Source of the DNA: Mesorhizobium sp. M1C.F.Ca.ET.210.01.1.1
Lineage (GTDB): Bacteria > Pseudomonadota > Alphaproteobacteria > Rhizobiales > Rhizobiaceae
NCBI RefSeq assembly: GCF_004791585.1
Contig: NZ_SRUU01000003.1
Coordinates: 302,087-366,086, forward strand
Length of the DNA stretch: 64,000 bases
Direction of reading: 5' to 3'
Shown here: in pieces, positions 9,546 to 19,878 of the stretch
Layout: each line of letters starts with the position of its first letter
Numbering within the stretch: the stretch's first letter is position 1
Translations under genes and position numbers: made by a program
Notes under the pieces: model-generated
The model's input: the letters and a program-made list of their open reading frames with translations, nothing else
The model's database searches: none
What the model was told of the DNA's origin: nothing

Positions 9546-10003
9546 CAGGCAAGGCTCTTTTCGTAAAACACCGACCATTCGGAGTCGGGATAATCCAGCA
9601 CCGGTCCGCAACGCGAAAAACCGGCGCGCTCATAGACGGCCCAGGCGGCGGGATGGCGGTCGCCGGTCTCCAGAACCAGCCGTTTCAGCCCTTCCTGCCG
9701 CGCCAATGACTCAACCCGCGCGACGATTTGCGCGCCGATCTTCCGGCCGCGATGCGAAGGCCGCGTGTACATGCGCTTGACCTCGCCGGTCGCCTCGCCA
9801 TGGCGCCTCAGCGCGCCGCAGCCGACGGCAATGCCATCGTCGCGGGCGATGAACACGGTCGTGTCCTGGCCGGCCATCTGCTCGACGGTCAGGTGATAGC
9901 AATGTTCCGGCGGCGTCAGCTCGAGCAGCGCGGCGTTGAGCTCCGCGACCAGCGCGCGCACATCGTCCTGCAAGGGCGTCTCGACGGCGATCTCGACGGC
10001 CAT
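9545..10003 (-). CDS. GNAT family N-acetyltransferase
   Basis: A 152-aa acetyl-CoA-dependent acyltransferase fold. The pyrophosphate-binding loop region reads [17 protein letters not shown] (Q/RxxGxG/A-type), followed by [21 protein letters not shown], the usual motif B and C-terminal layout. The acceptor is unknown. It sits between gatC (6 bases upstream) and gatA (1-base overlap), so it is expressed with the tRNA amidotransferase; I see no reason to assume a tRNA substrate. The start [11 protein letters not shown] follows the gatC stop closely. Confidence 0.88.
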   Translation of the reverse strand: MAVEIAVETPLQDDVRALVAELNAALLELTPPEHCYHLTVEQMAGQDTTVFIARDDGIAVGCGALRRHGEATGEVKRMYTRPSHRGRKIGAQIVARVESLARQEGLKRLVLETGDRHPAAWAVYERAGFSRCGPVLDYPDSEWSVFYEKSLA

Positions 10004-10009
10004 TCTGGC

Positions 10010-10297
10010 CTACTCCACGACCTTGGGAACGAGGAAGAAGTTTTCTTCCGTTGCCGGCGCGTTGGCGACGATATCGGCCGCCTTGCTGCCGTCGGTGACG
10101 ACATCCTGGCGCTCCTTCATCTCCATCGGCGTGACCGAGGTCATCGGCTCGACGCCCGAGACGTCGACCTCGTTCAGTTGCTCGACGAAGCCGAGGATGG
10201 TGTTCAGCTCGCCGGTCATGCGTTCGGCATCCTCCTCGCTCACCGCAATGCGGGCAAGGTGCGCGACGCGCTTCACGGTCTGAAGATCAACGGACAT
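10010..10297 (-). CDS. gatC: Aspartyl/glutamyl-tRNA amidotransferase subunit C
   Basis: Small 95-aa belt subunit that stabilises GatA and GatB. The sequence [27 protein letters not shown] and the closing [14 protein letters not shown] are typical of GatC. It is the first gene of a gatC-GNAT-gatA unit; gatB is not adjacent in this window. The start at 10297 fits the family length; the frame extends upstream to 10363 without homologous sequence. Confidence 0.95.
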   Translation of the reverse strand: MSVDLQTVKRVAHLARIAVSEEDAERMTGELNTILGFVEQLNEVDVSGVEPMTSVTPMEMKERQDVVTDGSKAADIVANAPATEENFFLVPKVVE

Positions 10298-10439
10298 GTC
10301 TATCGCCTCGGGAAAACCAGTGCGGCTATAGCGGCGCGGCGCTTGCGGCGCAACATCGATCATGCCGGCCGATCGGCCTGCGGGTGCTTCGAGCGCCGCC
10401 TAAAGGCAGCGCAACCCCGTCGCAGAGGAGCGAAACGCC

Positions 10440-11147
10440 TTAGATCGTGATCGCTTTGCCGATCTCCGGTAGCGCCACCTTGACGCCCGACCCTTCCATG
10501 CCGGCCACGAATTTGTCGGCGGTCTGGTCGATGATCGGGAAGGTGCCGAAATGGCATGGAACGACCGTATCGAAGCTGAAAAAGCGAAGGCAGGCAAGGG
10601 CCGCCACCGCGCCGCCCATGGTGAAGCGGTCGCCGATGGGCACGATGCCTATCTTCGGTTCATGCAATTCGTTGATCAGCGCCATGTCGGAAAAGATGTC
10701 GGTGTCGCCCATGTGGTAGAGCGTCTTGTCCTGCGGGAAATGCAGCACGAGCCCGCCCGGATTGCCGAGATAGGTGTTGGTGCCGCCCTGCCCGCCGAAC
10801 GAGGAGGAATGCAGCGCCTGGACGAAGGTGGTGGTGAAGGGACCGCAATCGACGGTACCGCCGATGTTGCCGGGATTGATCTTCTTGTCGCTGACGCCCT
10901 GGCCTACGAGATACATGCAGATCTCGAAATTGGCGACCAGCATGGCGCCGCTTTTCTTCAGGACTTCGATCGCGCCGCTGACATGGTCGTTGTGGCCATG
11001 GGTCAGCAGGACATGGGTAACTCCTTCCGCCGGCCCTTCCCAGCCGCCGGTCCAGGACGGATTGCCGACCAGGTACGGGTCGATGAGGATGTTGGCGTCC
11101 TTGGTCTCAAGGCGGAATGCCGAATGACCATACCAGGTCAGTTTCAT
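10440..11147 (-). CDS. Metal-dependent hydrolase, UPF0173 family (metallo-beta-lactamase fold)
   Basis: A 235-aa MBL-fold protein. Metal ligands are visible in [12 protein letters not shown] (HxHxDH), HMGDTDIF and CHFGTFPI, and the start [15 protein letters not shown] is the family's usual N-terminus. UPF0173 members (UlaG-like) hydrolyse phosphoester or lactone substrates; the physiological substrate is not known. The start at 11147 has GAGG at a 9-base spacing. It is transcribed away from ruvX. Confidence 0.92.
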   Translation of the reverse strand: MKLTWYGHSAFRLETKDANILIDPYLVGNPSWTGGWEGPAEGVTHVLLTHGHNDHVSGAIEVLKKSGAMLVANFEICMYLVGQGVSDKKINPGNIGGTVDCGPFTTTFVQALHSSSFGGQGGTNTYLGNPGGLVLHFPQDKTLYHMGDTDIFSDMALINELHEPKIGIVPIGDRFTMGGAVAALACLRFFSFDTVVPCHFGTFPIIDQTADKFVAGMEGSGVKVALPEIGKAITI

Positions 11148-11254
11148 GAATGGGTTCCTCGATTTTCTTGCTACCAAAGGATAGAACGCCGACGGCAAAT
11201 TGAAAGTCCTGCGGCCGATCAAAAAGCCGCGCGGCGCAAGACCGGGGAGAGCTG

Positions 11255-11737
11255 TTGAGCATCATCAGCATTGAGGAATTGCCGGCACGGCTCGCTGGCG
11301 GCCGCACGCTTGCCGGCCTCGATCTGGGCGACAAGACGATCGGCGTCGCGGTGTCGGACCGCGGCCTGTCCTTTGCCCACCCGCGCCCGGTCATCCTGCG
11401 CAAGAAGTTTTCGCTCGATGCCGCCCAGTTGCTGGCTCAGCTTGAGAAGGACAATGTCGGCGCCATCGTGCTTGGCCTTCCCATCAACATGGACGGGTCG
11501 GAAGGCCCGCGCGCACAGAAATCCCGCGCCTTCGCGCGCAACATGGCGACCCTGTCCGACCTGCCATTCGTGCTGTGGGACGAGAGGCTTTCGACGGTCG
11601 CCGCGGAACGGACGCTGATCGAGATGGACTTCTCGCGCAAGAAGCGCGCCGGCAAGATCGATTCGGCGGCCGCCGCCTTTATTCTGCAGGGAGCCCTGGA
11701 CCGGCTTCAGTCACTCGGCAGAGCCGGTCAGGACTGA
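11255..11737 (+). CDS. ruvX: Holliday junction resolvase RuvX / pre-16S rRNA nuclease (YqgF)
   Basis: A 160-aa RNase H-like nuclease now chiefly linked to maturation of the 16S rRNA 5' end. Motifs: [17 protein letters not shown] (first Asp), [17 protein letters not shown] (GLP.N.dGs), [12 protein letters not shown] (DERLST) and a C-terminal [12 protein letters not shown] with the last Asp. The start codon is TTG at 11255, supported by GGGGAGA 5 bases upstream. Its last 59 bases overlap the convergent DUF6105 gene. Confidence 0.93.
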   Translation: MSIISIEELPARLAGGRTLAGLDLGDKTIGVAVSDRGLSFAHPRPVILRKKFSLDAAQLLAQLEKDNVGAIVLGLPINMDGSEGPRAQKSRAFARNMATLSDLPFVLWDERLSTVAAERTLIEMDFSRKKRAGKIDSAAAAFILQGALDRLQSLGRAGQD

Positions 11738-12020
11738 CCGGGCCTTCCCGGCGCCGCCTGATCCATTCGGCGATCTGGCGCCGGCGGCGGAATGCCACCA
11801 GTCCGAGCAGCAGGAAACTGTCGAATACGCAGGCCCGCGCGACCATGCCGGGGATGATCGCAGGATCGATACCGAGCATCTGGCCATAAAGCTGGAAGAC
11901 CAGGTCGTGGAGTTGACGGCTCAGCATCACATAGCCGAAATTGATGTCGTTGAGCGACAGGAAGAACCAGCCCCAGAAAAGGACCAGAGGACCAGCCCAG
12001 AATGCGAACAGGGCTCGCAT
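11679..12020 (-). CDS. DUF6105 family small membrane protein
   Basis: A 113-aa protein with hydrophobic segments near residues 5-22 and 62-78. The beginning [21 protein letters not shown] and the [17 protein letters not shown] segment match the Rhizobiales-specific DUF6105 family as I recall it; function unknown. It overlaps the upstream membrane-protein gene by one base (TGATG), implying coupled translation, and runs 59 bases into the end of ruvX on the other strand. The tail inside that overlap ([21 protein letters not shown]) looks non-conserved. Confidence 0.75.
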   Translation of the reverse strand: MRALFAFWAGPLVLFWGWFFLSLNDINFGYVMLSRQLHDLVFQLYGQMLGIDPAIIPGMVARACVFDSFLLLGLVAFRRRRQIAEWIRRRREGPVSPDRLCRVTEAGPGLPAE

Positions 12021-12580
12021 CAGCGGCGACCCCCGGGCCCGGTTTCGGGGCGGCTTGAGATGCGGGACAGGAGCGTGCTGTGCGCGGCGCCCGCCGCCAT
12101 GCGATGGGCGGTCAGGCGGGCTTCGCTCTCATTGAAGGTCATCGCGGCCAGCGCCGAGCGGCGCTCGGCGAGCACCGCGACATAAGACGCAAGCAGCGCC
12201 GTCATCTGGATGGCGACCACCATGAACAGCCCGTTGATGCCTTGCGCAGCGCCGCCGACAAGGATGATCGAAAGCAGGAAGGAGGCTGAGATGAAGGCGA
12301 TCCGCACCACAGCATCGCCGGCATCCGGCCTTGTCGCGATGTTGAGCAGCGTCTCGACGAAAGCCCAGCAGAACAGCAGCGCGACAATCAGCAGCGCGAT
12401 CGAAAGCGGCGCCACGACCGCGGCGTGCTCAAGACCCGGGAAACCGCTGCCTTGCACCGATACGCCGAGCACGCCGAGCGCCGAGGCGATGCCGCGGGTC
12501 CCATCCATGCAGATGTAGGCCAGCAGGGCGAAAACGACCGCCCAGTGCAAGGCCAGAAATGATGTCAACACGTGCCGCAT
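12020..12580 (-). CDS. Four-segment inner-membrane protein of unknown function
   Basis: A 186-aa protein with hydrophobic segments at about residues 5-25, 52-78, 92-112 and 115-138, followed by a charged cytoplasmic tail (ERRSALAAMTFNESEARLTAHRM). I do not recognise the family. It is the first gene of a two-gene unit with the DUF6105 protein. About 155 bases separate its start from the end of the aidB-like gene; that stretch presumably holds its promoter. Confidence 0.7.
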   Translation of the reverse strand: MRHVLTSFLALHWAVVFALLAYICMDGTRGIASALGVLGVSVQGSGFPGLEHAAVVAPLSIALLIVALLFCWAFVETLLNIATRPDAGDAVVRIAFISASFLLSIILVGGAAQGINGLFMVVAIQMTALLASYVAVLAERRSALAAMTFNESEARLTAHRMAAGAAHSTLLSRISSRPETGPGGRR

Positions 12581-12735
12581 ACGCTTCCTGCCTGGCGGAG
12601 CACGGGACGCCCATGGTTAACACTTCCCTACTCCGGTGGGCAGAGTGGGCTCTGCGCAGTTTCTCTGCAACGGAAACCATTTGTTAAGGTTAACGGCAAT
12701 CCACAGGCCGGCGATGGACCGTGCTCCGGCCCTGT

Positions 12736-14370
12736 TCAGGCCAGCGGCGGATAGAGCGTATCGATGATCATGCGCGCGTCATGCCGCGAATCGAGCATAC
12801 CGTAGGTGGTGCGCCATTGGCCGCCGAGCCGTGTTTCGACGAAGGCGTCGGCAATCCGCCCTGCCCCCAGCCGACGCAGCTCCGCCGCCGCTGCCGACAG
12901 CGCCAACTGCTCGGTCAGAAGCCGCGCCGAGCCCTCGTCGGTCGCGGACACCTGCATTGCCGCCTTGAGCACGCCTATGGTGCCGCGGCCGCCGGTGCCG
13001 AGGTCGCGGTCGATGCCGGCCAGCACCTCCTCGAACAGGCCGGGCGCGCGGCCGAGCACGCGCAGCACGTCCAGCGCCATGACGTTGCCCGAGCCCTCCC
13101 AGATGGCGTTGACCGGAGCCTCGCGATAGTAGCGGGCAAGCGGCGCTTCCTCGACATAGCCGTTGCCGCCGAGGCACTCCATCGCCTCGTAGAGCAGCTG
13201 CGGCGCGATCTTGCAGACCCAGTATTTGACCACCGGCGTCATGGCGCGGGCAAAGGCCGCCTCGCCGCGATCGCTCGCCGCCTCGTCGAAGGAGCGGGCC
13301 AGCCGGAACGACAGCGCCGTGGCTGCGGCGACGTCGAGCGCCATGTCGGCCAGCACCCGCTGCATCAGCGGCTGGTCGATAAGATTGGCGCCGAACACCT
13401 GGCGATGACGCGTGTGGTGAACGGCTTCGGCGAGCCCGGCCCGCATGATCGCCGACGAGGCGACCGCGCAGTCGAGCCGGGTCAGCGTCACCATGTCCAT
13501 GATCGTCTTGATGCCGGAGCCGGGCTCGCCGACCATCTCGCCGATGGCGTTGACGAACTCGACTTCCGACGAGGCGTTGGAGCGGTTGCCGAGCTTGTCC
13601 TTCAGGCGCTGGAAGCGGAATCCATTGCCCGAGCCGTCACCCAGGATGCGCGGCACGAGGAAGCAGGACAGTCCCTCCGATGCCTGGGCCAGCACCAGGA
13701 AAGCGTCGGACATCGGCGCCGACATGAACCATTTGTGCCCGGTGAGCCGGTAGAAGCCGCTTCCCGTGCGCTCCGCCCTTGTGATGTTGGCGCGCACGTC
13801 GGTGCCGCCCTGCTTCTCGGTCATGCCCATGCCGAGCGTCAGCCCCGTCTTCTGCACCGGCGGCTTCTGGCTCTGGTCGTATTTGCGCGTCGTCACGCGC
13901 GGCGCCCATTCGCGGAACAGTTTTGGACTTGCCATCAGCGCCGCCAGCGAAGCGCTAGTCATGGTGATGGGGCAGAGATGCCCGGTCTCCAGTTCGGCCG
14001 TCAGATAGAAGCGCGCCGCCCTCACCTGGTGCCGGCGGCCGATCTCGGCGTCGCCGTTTTCCCAGACCGAGGAATGCAGGCCGCCAGCAACCGAGCGTCG
14101 CATGAGCGCATGATAGGCCGGATGAAACTCGACCAGGTCGATGCGCCGGCCCTGACGGTCATGTGTCTTCAGTTTCGGCGTGTCCACATTGGCGAGGCGG
14201 GCGAGCTCCTGCGCCTCGTGCGTCATGACGAAACGGCCAAGCCCGTCGAGATCCTTGCGCACCGGATCGGAAAAGCGCTCGGCAAGCTGGATGAGCAACG
14301 GATCGCACCGCCATGCATTGCCGCCCGTCAGCGGCGGCGGCTGGTTGATCACCTCGTCGGTCACGCCCAA
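12736..14370 (-). CDS. AidB-like acyl-CoA dehydrogenase family flavoprotein
   Basis: A 544-aa acyl-CoA dehydrogenase homologue whose length and layout match AidB (E. coli 541 aa), a DNA-binding flavoprotein of the adaptive alkylation response. Family features: an N-terminal extension before the core, MGMTEKQGGTDVRANIT, the flavin-contact region GHKWFMSAPMSDAFLVLAQ, and ARHRQVFG-type sequence HTRHRQVFGANLIDQPLMQRVLADMA. A C-terminal AidB-specific domain follows. The AidB role in DNA protection is established for E. coli; here it is by homology only. It diverges from pyrB across 170 bases. I see no Ada operator. Confidence 0.88.
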   Translation of the reverse strand: MGVTDEVINQPPPLTGGNAWRCDPLLIQLAERFSDPVRKDLDGLGRFVMTHEAQELARLANVDTPKLKTHDRQGRRIDLVEFHPAYHALMRRSVAGGLHSSVWENGDAEIGRRHQVRAARFYLTAELETGHLCPITMTSASLAALMASPKLFREWAPRVTTRKYDQSQKPPVQKTGLTLGMGMTEKQGGTDVRANITRAERTGSGFYRLTGHKWFMSAPMSDAFLVLAQASEGLSCFLVPRILGDGSGNGFRFQRLKDKLGNRSNASSEVEFVNAIGEMVGEPGSGIKTIMDMVTLTRLDCAVASSAIMRAGLAEAVHHTRHRQVFGANLIDQPLMQRVLADMALDVAAATALSFRLARSFDEAASDRGEAAFARAMTPVVKYWVCKIAPQLLYEAMECLGGNGYVEEAPLARYYREAPVNAIWEGSGNVMALDVLRVLGRAPGLFEEVLAGIDRDLGTGGRGTIGVLKAAMQVSATDEGSARLLTEQLALSAAAAELRRLGAGRIADAFVETRLGGQWRTTYGMLDSRHDARMIIDTLYPPLA

Positions 14371-14540
14371 TCCTTCAATTGGCAGAAAAGCCGTTACTTG
14401 TCTGAAGGCCGCGGTCGCGAATCCGAAGCCACCGCTGGGTTATAGCCCAAGCCACGCAACGAAAATACCGGGGAGAACGCCCGCGATCCCAAGCTTGCGC
14501 TTGCGGCTTTTCAGACCGCACCCTATAGCAGCGCCTTGAG

Positions 14541-15506
14541 ATGACCGACGCTTCGTCCCTGCCCCTCTTTCCGCACCGCCATCTTCTGGGCATCCGTGAT
14601 CTTTCCCCGGCCGACATCGAGCTGCTGCTCGACCGGGCGGACCGCGCCGTTGCGATCTCGCGGCAATCGGAGAAGAAGACCTCGACGCTGCGCGGCCGCA
14701 CCCAGATCAACCTGTTCTACGAGGCCTCGACCCGCACGCAATCGTCCTTCGAGCTGGCGGGGAAAAGGCTCGGCGCCGACGTCATGAACATGTCGGTGGC
14801 GAGTTCATCGGTGAAGAAAGGCGAGACGCTGATCGACACCGCCATGACGCTCAACGCCATGCGGCCGGATATCCTGATCATTCGCCATCAGTCGGCGGGC
14901 GCGGCGGCGCTTCTGGCACAGAAAGTCGGCTGCTCCGTGGTCAATGCCGGCGACGGCGCGCATGAGCACCCGACGCAGGCGCTGCTCGACGCACTGACCA
15001 TCCGTCGCGCCAAGGGACCGCTGTCGAAGCTGATCGTGGCGATCTGCGGCGACATCCTGCATTCGCGCGTCGCCCGCTCCAATATCATACTCTTGAATGC
15101 GCTTGGCGCGCAGGTGCGGGTCGTGGCTCCCTCGACGCTGCTGCCAGCTGGCATCGACAGGATGGGCGTGATCGTGGCGCGCTCGATGGCCGAGGGGCTG
15201 AAGGATGCCGACGTGGTGATGATGCTGCGCCTGCAGCGCGAGCGCATGGAAGGCGCCTTCGTGCCGTCGATCCGCGAATATTTCCGCTATTTCGGCCTCG
15301 ACGCCGAAAAGCTGAAGGCAGCCAAGGACGATGCGCTGGTCATGCATCCAGGACCGATGAACCGCGGCGTCGAGATCGCCTCGGAAATCGCCGACGGGCC
15401 GCAAAGCGTCATCCAGGAGCAGGTCGAGATGGGCGTTGCCGTGCGCATGGCGGTGATGGAAGCGCTGCTCGACCCGCGCCGCAATCATGAAGGGCGCGGC
15501 GCATGA
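14541..15506 (+). CDS. pyrB: Aspartate carbamoyltransferase catalytic subunit
   Basis: Joins carbamoyl phosphate and aspartate, the committed step of pyrimidine synthesis. The 321-aa protein has the carbamoyl-phosphate motif [42 protein letters not shown] and the terminal [12 protein letters not shown]. The stop overlaps the start of the next gene by 4 bases (ATGA), tying it to the dihydroorotase-like partner as in Pseudomonas-type class A ATCases. No pyrI-like regulatory gene is present. Confidence 0.97.
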   Translation: MTDASSLPLFPHRHLLGIRDLSPADIELLLDRADRAVAISRQSEKKTSTLRGRTQINLFYEASTRTQSSFELAGKRLGADVMNMSVASSSVKKGETLIDTAMTLNAMRPDILIIRHQSAGAAALLAQKVGCSVVNAGDGAHEHPTQALLDALTIRRAKGPLSKLIVAICGDILHSRVARSNIILLNALGAQVRVVAPSTLLPAGIDRMGVIVARSMAEGLKDADVVMMLRLQRERMEGAFVPSIREYFRYFGLDAEKLKAAKDDALVMHPGPMNRGVEIASEIADGPQSVIQEQVEMGVAVRMAVMEALLDPRRNHEGRGA

Positions 15507-16789
15507 GCGTGACGGTCCTCAGCAAGGCGCGCGTCGTTGACCCCTCGCGCGGCGTCGATGAGATCGGCAGTGTCATCGTCGACGGGAAGAAGATCGCCGC
15601 TGCCGGCAAGGCGGCGCTGAACCAGGGCGCGCCCGAGGGTGCTGTTGTCATCGACTGCGCAGGCAAGACGGTCATCCCGGGTTTGATCGATGCCCGCGTC
15701 TTCATCGGCGAACCCGGCGGCGAGCACCGCGAGACCATCGCCTCGGCGAGCGTGGCGGCGGCGGCCGGCGGCGTCACCTCCATCGTCATGATGCCAGACA
15801 CCAATCCGGTGATCGACAATGTGGCGCTGGTCGAGTTCGTGCTGCGCACGGCAAGGGACACGGCGAGCGTCAACATTTTTCCGGCGGCGGCAGTCACCAA
15901 AGGGCTGGAAGGCCACGAGATGACCGAGTTCGGCCTGCTGCGCGAAGCCGGTGCCGTCGCTTTTACCGACGGCCGCCATACGATCGCCAATGCGCTGGTG
16001 ATGCGCCGCGCGCTGACTTATGCCCGCGATTTCGGCGGTGTGATCGCCCATGAAACCCAGGATGCCGACCTCGCCTCGGCCGGCGTAATGAACGAAGGCC
16101 TTTATGCGAGTTGGCTCGGCCTTTCCGGCATCCCGCGCGAGGCTGAGCTCATCCCGCTGGAGCGGGACCTGGCGCTCGCGCGGCTGACAGGCGGCGCCTA
16201 TCATGCCGCCAAGATTTCGACCGCGATGGCGGTCGGTGCGGTAAGCCGGGCCAAGGCGGACGGCGCCAATGTCACGGCGGGCGTGGCCATCCACAACCTT
16301 TCCCTCAACGAGAACGATGTCGGTGAATACCGTACCTTCTTCCGGCTGACCCCGCCTTTGCGTGCCGAGGACGACCGGCTGGCGATGATCGAGGCGATCA
16401 AGGACGGCATCGTCGACCTCATCGTCTCCTCGCACGACCCGCAGGATGTCGACACCAAGCGCCTGCCTTTCGCCGATGCCGCCGCCGGCGCGATCGGGCT
16501 GGAGACGCTGCTTGGCGCCGCATTGCGGCTTTACCACAATGGTGACGTGCCTTTGCTTAGGCTGATCGAGACGCTCTCGACCGCGCCGGCAAGATTGTTC
16601 GGACTGCCCGGCGGCACGCTGAAGCCGGGCGCTGTGGCCGATCTGGCCGTGGTCGATCTCGACGAGCCATGGATCGTCAGCGAGAGCGGCCTGCGCTCGC
16701 GCTCGAAGAACACCTGCTTCGAAGGCGCGCGCCTGCAGGGCAAGGTCTTGCAAACGATGGTGGCGGGCCGCACAGTGTTTTCAGCCTGA
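15503..16789 (+). CDS. pyrC: Inactive dihydroorotase homologue (PyrC'), structural partner of PyrB
   Basis: A 428-aa amidohydrolase with the dihydroorotase fold, but the metal-binding HxH after strand 1 reads R65-V-F67 (context [15 protein letters not shown], usually PGLIDMHVHLREPG). The substrate arginine of LREPG is Gly69. Later ligands are also altered: HNLSLNE instead of HH, and SSHDPQD instead of DHAPH. This pattern and the 4-base overlap with pyrB match the non-catalytic PyrC' proteins that hold PyrB in a dodecameric class A complex. An active dihydroorotase must then be encoded elsewhere. An annotation pipeline would probably just call it dihydroorotase. Confidence 0.9.
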   Translation: MSVTVLSKARVVDPSRGVDEIGSVIVDGKKIAAAGKAALNQGAPEGAVVIDCAGKTVIPGLIDARVFIGEPGGEHRETIASASVAAAAGGVTSIVMMPDTNPVIDNVALVEFVLRTARDTASVNIFPAAAVTKGLEGHEMTEFGLLREAGAVAFTDGRHTIANALVMRRALTYARDFGGVIAHETQDADLASAGVMNEGLYASWLGLSGIPREAELIPLERDLALARLTGGAYHAAKISTAMAVGAVSRAKADGANVTAGVAIHNLSLNENDVGEYRTFFRLTPPLRAEDDRLAMIEAIKDGIVDLIVSSHDPQDVDTKRLPFADAAAGAIGLETLLGAALRLYHNGDVPLLRLIETLSTAPARLFGLPGGTLKPGAVADLAVVDLDEPWIVSESGLRSRSKNTCFEGARLQGKVLQTMVAGRTVFSA

Positions 16790-16843
16790 GCACCGCAGAG
16801 CGGGAACGTTCAGGCTGACAAAACAGGAAATGCGGGGGAAACA

Positions 16844-17425
16844 ATGGGTTACGGGCTCGCGCTCATCTTCGGCTACCTGCTCGGCTCGATCCCGTTTGGG
16901 CTCTTGATCACCCGCGCGGCCGGTCTCGGCGATGTGCGCCAGATCGGCTCCGGCAACATCGGCGCGACCAATGTGCTGCGCACGGGCAACAAAGGCCTCG
17001 CCGCGGCGACACTGGTGCTCGATGCGCTGAAAGGCACGGCGGCAGCCCTGATTGCCGGACATTTTTCGCCCGACTTCGGGCTGCTCGCCGGCTTCGGCGC
17101 CTTCCTCGGCCATCTCTTTCCCGTCTGGCTCGGCTTCAAGGGTGGCAAGGGTGTCGCCACCTATCTCGGCGTGCTGATCGGGCTGGCCTGGCAGGGCATG
17201 CTTGTCTTCGCCGTCGTCTGGCTCGCCATGGCTTTCCTGTTCCGCTACTCCTCGCTGGCGGCGCTGGTGGCGGCGGTGGTCGTGCCGATCGCGCTCTATT
17301 TCATCAGCACGCCGCAGATCGCCGGCCTGTTCGCCGTGATGAGCCTGATCGTCTTCATCAAGCACCACGCCAACATCTCGCGGCTGCTCGCCGGCACAGA
17401 AGGCAAGATCGGGGCGAAGGGGTGA
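16844..17425 (+). CDS. plsY: Glycerol-3-phosphate acyltransferase PlsY
   Basis: Integral membrane enzyme that transfers acyl groups from acyl-phosphate to glycerol-3-phosphate, starting phospholipid synthesis. The 193 aa include about five membrane spans and the three PlsY motifs: [12 protein letters not shown] with [34 protein letters not shown], and the C-terminal [15 protein letters not shown]. The start at 16844 has a strong GGGGGAA site. It follows pyrC' by 54 bases and overlaps dprA by 4 bases. Confidence 0.96.
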   Translation: MGYGLALIFGYLLGSIPFGLLITRAAGLGDVRQIGSGNIGATNVLRTGNKGLAAATLVLDALKGTAAALIAGHFSPDFGLLAGFGAFLGHLFPVWLGFKGGKGVATYLGVLIGLAWQGMLVFAVVWLAMAFLFRYSSLAALVAAVVVPIALYFISTPQIAGLFAVMSLIVFIKHHANISRLLAGTEGKIGAKG

Positions 17426-18558
17426 GCGCGCCCGCCGCCGGCCCGCGCCTCAGCGACCGGCAGCGGCTTGCCTGGCTCCGCCTGATCCGCACGCCGAATG
17501 TCGGCCCTGCCTCGTTCCGCGAATTGATCAACCGCTTCGGCTCGGCGGAAGCCGCGCTCGAGATGCTGCCCGAGCTGATGATTTCAGGCGGCGCGAACCG
17601 CATCGTCCGCATTCCTTCCGTCGCCGAGGCCGAGGCGGAACTGGATGCCGCGCGGCGCGCTGGCGCCCGCTTTGTCGGCATCGGCGAGGCCGACTACCCG
17701 GCTTTGCTGAAGACCATGGACAACCCGCCGCCGCTGCTGGCGGTGAAGGGTGAAGGTGCGGTGTTTCGTTTGCCCGCGGTGGCCGTCGTCGGCGCCCGCA
17801 ATGCCTCGCTTGCCGGCATCAAGATGGCGCGCATGCTGGCGGGAGACCTCGGCCGGGACGGTTACGCCATCACCTCCGGCCTAGCGCGCGGCATCGACAC
17901 GGCGGCGCATCAGGGCAGTCTTTCGACCGGCACCGTCGGCGTGCTGGCCGGCGGCCTCGATGTCCCCTACCCGCCCGAGAATGCCGGTCTTTGCGACGAG
18001 ATTGCCGAGCGCGGCGGCGCCATCGTTTCGGAAATGCCGTTCGGCTGGCAGCCGCGCGCGCAGGATTTTCCGCGCCGCAACCGCCTGGTCGCCGGCATGG
18101 CGCTGGGGCTGGTCGTGGTCGAGGCGGCGCAGCGCTCCGGCTCGCTGATCAGCGCCAGGCTGGCCGGCGAGATGGGCCGTCTGGTCTTCGCCGTGCCGGG
18201 CTCGCCGCTCGACCCGCGCGCCGCCGGCTGCAACGCCCTGCTCAAGGACGGCGCCACGCTCGTCACCGAAGCGGCCGACATCCTGGACGCGCTGGCGCCG
18301 CTCGCTGGCGTCCGCGTTTCCCGCGGCACGCCGCTCGCCGAGGCGCCCGACCTGTCGGCACTGCCGCCGCCCGGCGAGAGCGAGCGCGCCGACGTGCTGG
18401 AGGCGCTCGGCCCGACGCCCGTCGGCGTGGACGAGATCATCCGCCACACCGGCCTGGGCGCCGCGCAGATCGCGATGGTCCTCCTGGAACTCGACCTCGC
18501 CGGCCGGCTCGAACGCCACGCCGGTGGGAATGTGTCGCTGATCTTCGGTCGCTCCTGA
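17422..18558 (+). CDS. dprA: DNA-processing protein DprA
   Basis: Binds incoming single-stranded DNA and loads RecA during transformation; widespread also in bacteria not known to be competent. The 378-aa protein has an N-terminal SAM/HhH-like region, the Rossmann core ([71 protein letters not shown]) and a C-terminal winged-helix DML1-like region from about residue 310. The start is GTG, overlapping the plsY stop (GTGA), so translation is coupled. Confidence 0.95.
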   Translation: MSAPAAGPRLSDRQRLAWLRLIRTPNVGPASFRELINRFGSAEAALEMLPELMISGGANRIVRIPSVAEAEAELDAARRAGARFVGIGEADYPALLKTMDNPPPLLAVKGEGAVFRLPAVAVVGARNASLAGIKMARMLAGDLGRDGYAITSGLARGIDTAAHQGSLSTGTVGVLAGGLDVPYPPENAGLCDEIAERGGAIVSEMPFGWQPRAQDFPRRNRLVAGMALGLVVVEAAQRSGSLISARLAGEMGRLVFAVPGSPLDPRAAGCNALLKDGATLVTEAADILDALAPLAGVRVSRGTPLAEAPDLSALPPPGESERADVLEALGPTPVGVDEIIRHTGLGAAQIAMVLLELDLAGRLERHAGGNVSLIFGRS

Positions 18559-18564
18559 ATCGCT

Positions 18565-19707
18565 CTAGCGGAACAGGTATTTGGACACTTCCGGATTGCC
18601 GCGGCGCCACATCACATTGTCCAGGAAATAGTGGTGCACGTTGATGAAGATCAGCACGATGAAGAAGAACAGCGAGGACCCGAGGACTTGCCTGTCGTAG
18701 GGGATCAGGGCACTCATCACGAACGGGATCAGCCAGAAGCCGAGATATCCAAGCGCGCCGCCCCCGACGATGAATCCCAGCACCCGAAGCCTGTAGAGAG
18801 GTCCGAGAAAGGACAGCATCTTCGGTCGCGGTTTTCCTGCGGCATCCGCGACGTCGCGCTCGACATTGGTCTGATAGCGCCAGACCACCGCCAGGTATTG
18901 CAGCGAGTGAAGCGCCGGCACGACAAGCAGCCAGAGCGGGTTTACCCTTGCAATCAGGATCCATAGATAAAGCGACGCGACATAGGCGACGATGCCGTTA
19001 TACGGCAGGGCGCGGCCGTTCCGTCGCCAGCGATTGATCAGCATCAGAACTGTGGCCGCTGTCGAGGCAACGGCCGCGAGCAGGGCAATGTTGGCGATCC
19101 AGGAAGGTGCGGCAAATGTGTAGTATTGCAGGCCATAGTAATTCCCCTGGGTGACTGCCGTGTTCGTCTGCAGCCAAGCCAGGATCCAGACAGCATAGCT
19201 GTTGACCAGCAGCACCTTCTTGTCGCGATCGTCGAAGAATTTGCGCTTCAGCACGGCGTCCACCATCAGCATGCCGTAGCCCTGCTTGACGTAGTGCCAG
19301 CCGACGAAGAAGAACATCGCGTTGGCCGCGTATCCGAGCAGGCGCGTGTTCGTCGTGGCCGCGCCATAGGCAAAGAACGCGCCCATGATCACGGGAACGA
19401 CGATGCCCGCGAATATATAGCGAAGCTGGAGGCTCCGGTCGTAGCCGTTGCCGCTCACCTTGCGCCCGAAATTGCGGTAGAAGATCTGGTATGAATGGGC
19501 GAAGTGGGGATAGTTGACCAGATATGCCACGATCACCATCGTCGCGGCCACCAACCCTTCATATTCGAGCGGCACCAGGAACAGGATCGGCAGGATCACG
19601 AACGCGCTGCCGCCGAGCATGAGGAAGTCGGCGACCGGGCCGAAGAGATATTTTCCAGGTGCCGCCGCCTTGGGGGCTGAAGCATCTACCGAAAGGTCAA
19701 GTGCCAT
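18565..19707 (-). CDS. Multi-pass membrane protein with histidine clusters, unknown function
   Basis: A 380-aa inner-membrane protein with about nine hydrophobic segments. Histidine-containing motifs fall at membrane edges: NYPHFAHSYQIFYRNFG (about residues 65-81), FFVGWHYVKQGYG (about 133-145), VVPALHSLQYLAVVWRYQ (about 265-282) and FINVHHYFLDNVMWRRG (about 355-371). Conserved His near membrane faces suggests metal binding, as in Brp/Blh-type or desaturase-like membrane oxygenases, but no exact family signature is recognised, so this is speculative. The start at 19707 has AAGGAGA 8 bases upstream. It converges on dprA, leaving a 6-base gap. Confidence 0.7.
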   Translation of the reverse strand: MALDLSVDASAPKAAAPGKYLFGPVADFLMLGGSAFVILPILFLVPLEYEGLVAATMVIVAYLVNYPHFAHSYQIFYRNFGRKVSGNGYDRSLQLRYIFAGIVVPVIMGAFFAYGAATTNTRLLGYAANAMFFFVGWHYVKQGYGMLMVDAVLKRKFFDDRDKKVLLVNSYAVWILAWLQTNTAVTQGNYYGLQYYTFAAPSWIANIALLAAVASTAATVLMLINRWRRNGRALPYNGIVAYVASLYLWILIARVNPLWLLVVPALHSLQYLAVVWRYQTNVERDVADAAGKPRPKMLSFLGPLYRLRVLGFIVGGGALGYLGFWLIPFVMSALIPYDRQVLGSSLFFFIVLIFINVHHYFLDNVMWRRGNPEVSKYLFR

Positions 19708-19878
19708 GGTCGAGCTCTCCTTCGGGAAAGTCGACTGTAGTCACCAAGGAGTCCGGCCACAAGGTTGGGTTGGTGGTCGAGGGCAGTTTCCGGTGAATGA
19801 AACGCGCCCGGTCACTTCCTCCTGCAATTGGCGGGCGTGCGAGCTGTCCCGGCGTTGGGTGCCTCGTTCCAGCAGGGT

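Noticed and set aside
12680..12695. TTAAGGTTAAC resembling a CtrA site
   Set aside because: Spacing is 2 bases instead of the 7 of the TTAA-N7-TTAA consensus.
12721..14445. 574-codon open frame on the plus strand
   Set aside because: Shadow of the aidB-like gene.
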